The notes under the pieces: model-generated
The model's input: only the letters and a program-made list of their open reading frames with translations
The model's database searches: none
What the model was told of the DNA's origin: nothing
Made by a program: the position numbers and the translations under genes
Part shown: piece after piece, positions 25,224 to 28,307 of the stretch
Position numbering within the stretch: the first letter of the stretch is position 1
Layout of the letters: each line of letters begins with the position of its first letter
Source of the DNA: Emiliania huxleyi CCMP1516
Taxonomy: Eukaryota; Haptophyta; Isochrysidales; Noelaerhabdaceae
Assembly (NCBI RefSeq): GCF_000372725.1
Contig: NW_005196021.1
Coordinates: forward strand, 375,399 to 403,705
Direction of reading: 5' to 3'
DNA length: 28,307 bases

Positions 25224-25258
25224 TGGTGTCCAGTCCGAGCCTGGCTGTTCTTCACCTT
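25224..25258 (-). repeat. 35-bp element shared with TDP1-like upstream region
   Basis: Perfect reverse-complement match to 6927-6961. It lies about 296 bp upstream of the GalNAc-transferase ATG and in the same orientation relative to the gene as the other copy. Confidence 0.75.
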
Positions 25259-25365
25259 TCTACCTACCTACCTACGTCGTCGTACAATGTATCAATTTTC
25301 GACGTCGTCGAACGCAATTGCGTGGGGAATGACCGTAGCTCCTCTCCCCGAGCGATTCAGACGAC

Positions 25366-25368
<3 letters not shown>

Positions 25369-25440
<72 letters not shown>
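25369..25440. repeat. TG microsatellite
   Basis: 36 uninterrupted TG units. Confidence 0.97.
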
Positions 25441-25442
<2 letters not shown>

Positions 25443-25774
25443 ACGTCACTGCATCCTCCGCCGGTTCCTCCCGTCGCCTCTTCTTTGTTCGAATGTTTTT
25501 CAATCCATCCTTCACGAAGCCCTCCCACGTAGCTAGCGTTCTTTGCGAATGTCTCGAGATGGCCAGCAGGCGCTGTCTGCTCGCGGTCTGTGCGGGCCGC
25601 TCGTCCTCCTCGCCCTTCTTTCGTCCTCCCGTCCCTCCCCTCCACCATGGCCTCCTCGGCACTTCTTTCTCCATCCGCCTCGCCCTGGGCCTTTTCGTAT
25701 CGCGCCGTTCGCCCTATTCGGTGACCTCCATGGCTGTCCGCCTCCTTTTGGGTGGCGCTCTCGATACCGTTGCG

Positions 25775-26377
25775 TCAACCTCGACGTCGCTGTCGCCCTC
25801 CCCCGACCCCACCGTCGCCCGTGCCTCGGTTCGCGTCATTGGTAGCGTTTCCGTTGCCCCCTCGTGCCCTGCCGTCGCCCTCTCTGCTCGGGCCGTTCGC
25901 GATTTCGCTCCTCCTGCGTGTCGCCCCTCCGTCTTCTCCCCTTCCTTCGTCGTCATCGTCGCTGTCGCGAAAGCCCTCCGGCCCCTCGATTCCCTCGCCT
26001 ATCCCCTTCGCTGCGTCGTCCCAGTTTATATCCTCATCCTCTGCGCATGTCGCCGCTCCCTTTCCATCTCCATCGTTGTCGCCTCCGTCGACTGCGGCGC
26101 TGCCTCTGCCCTCGCCTCCGTCCTCCTCGTCTCGCCTGCCATCGTCCCGTGTCTCCTCGTCCTCGCCATCGCCTTGGCCGTTACCTACCTGTTCATCGTG
26201 TCCCCTGCTGCTGGTGGCATCGCCGTTGGCTTCCTCTCTCCCCCTTTCCTCCCTGCCCCTCTCGCTGTCTGGTGTTAATGGACCCCCTTCCTCTCCCTCG
26301 CCACCGTCACCGTCACCATCCCCGTCGCTACCGCCCTCCATGCCCGCCGCCCTTTGTCTCACACTCGTCTCTGCCAT
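25775..26377 (-). CDS. Ambiguous acidic low-complexity ORF
   Basis: A 200-residue minus-strand ORF of Asp, Glu, Gly and Arg, with an acidic run near DSDDDDEG and no recognised domain. The opposite strand is also open across the same block (25211-26278) and would encode a hydrophobic, serine-rich protein. Both follow from strongly strand-biased pyrimidine/purine DNA, so either, or neither, may be real. Confidence 0.25.
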   Translation of the reverse strand: MAETSVRQRAAGMEGGSDGDGDGDGGEGEEGGPLTPDSERGREERGREEANGDATSSRGHDEQVGNGQGDGEDEETRDDGRRDEEDGGEGRGSAAVDGGDNDGDGKGAATCAEDEDINWDDAAKGIGEGIEGPEGFRDSDDDDEGRGEDGGATRRRSEIANGPSREGDGRARGGNGNATNDANRGTGDGGVGGGRQRRRG

Positions 26378-26609
26378 GTCCGCCGTCGCCGCCGTCCTGT
26401 CTGCTGCGTTCTGTGCTCCGTGATAAAGCCGTACAGTCGCTTATATTTTGTTGCTCAGGATTAGCTCACCCCCGCTCACGCACCAGGGGACAGCCTCTCA
26501 AGCTCGTTATTTTGGCTTGCCGATATGCATCCAAAGTTCCAATAATCCTCTAGCAATAGGAGAGCGGATTCTCTCCTTCCGCACAACAAAAGGTCTGTGA
26601 ATATGGGTT

Positions 26610-27391
26610 TCAGTGGTACATGACCCACCACTCGCCACACCGTATCCCAAACGTCTGCACGGTGACGCGCGCCTCGCCCGCGGCCCACTCGCGGTACGGC
26701 CATGGGCGGATCGAGTGGGGGGTCCAGACCGCAAAGGCGTGCAGCGTCCCCACTGTGTACCTGTGCTCGTTCTCCGAGATCTGCCCGCGAGGCGCGTCGT
26801 AGTAGAGCAGCCCGGCGCCTGACAAGGGAATGAGTGTGTTTGGGTGTGGGGGGGGGGGGGGGGGGGTGCAGAGGGCGGGGCACGGGCAGGCAGCGCAAAA
26901 CGAGTGGGGGAGTGGGCAGAGTGGGCAGAGGGGCATCTGGCCGACAGCGCGGGTGCGGCATGTGGGAAGCGAGGTGTGGAGCCGGCACGAGAGACGTGGG
27001 CGCGGATGCGACGCGGTGTGCGGGAAGTGCCTCGGAGGTGTCTCGGAGGTGTCTCGGAGGTGTCTCGGGAGTTTCTCTCCGCACCGGCCGGGGCGACCAG
27101 CGGCAGCAGGAAGGAGGTGGCGGTGGCGGCAGAGCAGCGCAGCTCGTCGAAACGCGGGCCTCCGAGGTAGCGGCGCAGGTGGCGCACGTAGACTGCGTCG
27201 GTGTGCCTATTCACGCTTGCTCACAGCCTCACGCCGCCATGCCTGCTGTGTGTGGTGTACTGACTCAGACGGATCACGACTACGGGTCATCGATCTCCAC
27301 GAACGGCGTCGGTGCGCCTGTTGTGCACCGTGTGCCAGAGCATGTTCGGCAAGTAGACCTGGACCGACGGCGCGCCGAGCCGCTCCCAGCC
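26610..27391 (-). CDS. Putative 2OG-Fe(II) oxygenase, C-terminal exons (5' partial)
   Basis: Three minus-strand exons join in phase: 27391-27318, 27206-27085, 26818-26610 (stop). They encode WERLGAPSVQVYLPN, a possible HxD (HTD in HNRHTDAVYVRHL), then SFLLPLVAPAG, GLLYYDAP, a probable distal His with PW (TPHSIRPWPY) and a following basic residue. This spacing resembles a double-stranded beta-helix dioxygenase, but I cannot place it in a family. Intron 27317-27207 must use a GC donor (AACAG|GC) and is flanked by a 17-bp duplication; intron 27084-26819 is GT-AG with 11-bp repeats and a long G run. Upstream, the minus-strand stretch 27724 to about 27620 (AHFNTTADRVIFGGDD) looks like another exon, similar to glycosyltransferase parts of lysyl hydroxylases, but its donor is unresolved. 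Confidence 0.6.
27024..27071 (-). repeat. 11-bp GACACCTCCGA repeat in 2OG-gene intron
   Basis: Four units on the gene strand directly after the GTGCGG donor of intron 27084-26819. The unit is closely related to the SMC4 and TDP1-like intron repeats. Confidence 0.88.
27192..27319 (-). repeat. 17-bp direct repeat flanking intron 27317-27207
   Basis: Copies at 27192-27208 and 27303-27319 match at 15 of 17 bases. Their spacing, 111, equals the intron length, and both contain AG|GC at the splice point. Confidence 0.88.
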
Positions 27392-27528
27392 CTAGTGCAT
27401 GAGTTGCGGGGAGGTGAAGGGGAGGGGGAGGGGGGGGAGACGGGGTCGTGTTGCGCACTCGGAGTGTGTTGCGTACTCGGAGTGTCTCTGATCTGCTCTG
27501 GCCTGCCACGGGTGTTCTAGCGGTGTTC

Positions 27529-27607
27529 TAGGTCTAGGAAAGGTCTAGGAAAGGTCTAGGAAAGGTCTGGGCAAGGTGGAGGAAAGGTCGAGGAAAGGTC
27601 CAGGAAA
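27529..27607. repeat. 11-bp GGTCTAGGAAA tandem repeat
   Basis: About seven units, some with GGTCGAGGAAA or GGTCCAGGAAA, between the candidate 27724-27620 exon and the 27391 exon. This is probably intronic and another 11-bp period repeat. Confidence 0.85.
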
Positions 27608-27724
27608 GCCCTCTTGGTGTCCCTCGTGGCCAGAGTGCGCACGCAAGTCCATGCAGCAGCTAGGCTCCCAGACCCCGTCGTCGCCCCCAAAGATGACGCG
27701 GTCGGCGGTGGTGTTGAAGTGGGC

Positions 27725-28307
27725 CTAAAGCAAGCCTCTCCGACCAGTCAAGAGACAATGCCGTGGGCGGCACCGCTGTCGCGTGCTGCAAAGTGCCGCG
27801 AGCGCGCGACGGAGCGGCGCAAAGAGCGGGAAGAGGCGCTTTGCTTCCCGCGCGACGGCTGCGCGCCTACGTATAGGCGCTTCGAGCAGCGGTCTAGGAA
27901 GGGTCCAAGAACTGTCCAGGAAGGTTCCCGCAGCAGAGCTGCACGCCTGCAGGAAGGGTGCAGGGAAGGGTGCAGGGAAGGGTGCAGGGGAGGGGACGGT
28001 GCGGGAGAGCCATCGGCAAGGGTGGTTGGCTCAGCGGTGGCGGAGACGGTGTCGGTGGCGGCGGGGGGGGGGGGGGGGAGGGGGGGAAGGGGGGGGGGGG
28101 AAAAAACCGCCGAAAAAGGTGGCAACGGGCTCCGAAGCGGCGGCAAAGGCCGGGGCGGCAAAGGAAACCCGCCCCTTTGCGCCCTGGGGGGGCGTCCCGG
28201 GGGGCGACTCGTGCCTGCGAACAAAAGGTGCGAACTGGGGGTGCCAACTTAAGGTGCCAACAAAGGGTGCCAACTGGGGGTGCCAACTTAGGCTGGAGGG
28301 CCCTTTT
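27725..28307. other. Right end, no resolved gene
   Basis: GC-rich DNA with open frames on both strands and no domain. It holds GGGAAGGGTGCA repeats near 27955-27990, long G runs at 28060-28100, and a GGTGCCAACT repeat. Further 5' exons of the minus-strand 2OG gene may lie here or beyond the edge. Confidence 0.4.
28225..28292. repeat. GGTGCCAACT tandem repeat at window edge
   Basis: Six copies of GGTGCCAACT or GGTGCGAACT/GGTGCCAACA separated by 4-7 bases, in a higher-order pattern (GGGGGTGCCAACTTA at 28236 and 28275). Confidence 0.85.

Larger units (their letters stand above)
24929..26609. other. Spacer upstream of GalNAc-transferase
   Basis: Contains a T-rich stretch at 25028-25110, the second copy of the 35-bp element, a long TG microsatellite and a 1-kb block with open frames on both strands, listed separately. 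No gene can be assigned with confidence. Confidence 0.5.

Overview
This is nuclear DNA from a GC-rich, intron-dense eukaryotic microbe, most likely a marine alga. A haptophyte is my best guess, because of the short C-rich introns, frequent GC-AG splice sites, dense CA/GA/CT microsatellites and the types of protein present; a dinoflagellate relative is less likely given how close the genes lie. No rRNA, tRNA, CRISPR array or prokaryotic operon was recognised. All genes except one short ORF are split, so coding regions are given as gene spans with exon coordinates in the evidence.

Layout, left to right: the 5' end of an SMC4 condensin gene (minus, runs off the left edge); a spacer with CTGTCAG repeats and G/C palindromes; a secreted prolyl 4-hydroxylase (plus, three exons, complete); an unknown single-pass membrane protein (minus); a short secreted ORF (plus); a large tyrosyl-DNA phosphodiesterase 1-type gene (plus, about 15 exons) with WWE and BRCT-like modules in front; a quiet spacer; a large MACPF-MABP membrane or secreted protein (plus, about 16 exons); a protein kinase-RING protein (plus); a polypeptide GalNAc-transferase (minus, five exons, complete and in phase); a spacer with a 72-bp TG run and ambiguous antisense ORFs; and the 3' exons of a putative 2OG-Fe(II) oxygenase (minus).

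The genes do not form one pathway. Two themes recur: DNA and chromosome maintenance (SMC4, TDP1) and secretory-pathway proteins (prolyl hydroxylase, GalNAc-transferase, MACPF protein, membrane protein).

The most striking signal is in the introns. At least seven are flanked by copies of the same exon-edge sequence whose spacing equals the intron length, as expected if the intron arose by tandem duplication of an AGGT- or AGGC-containing exon segment. Many introns are filled with 11-bp tandem repeats of related sequence (GACATGTCCGA, GACACCTCCGA, GACGCTTCCGA, CACGACACGCC) in four unrelated genes. A 37-bp element occurs in introns of two unrelated genes in opposite orientations. Together these suggest active, repeat-driven intron gain or growth.
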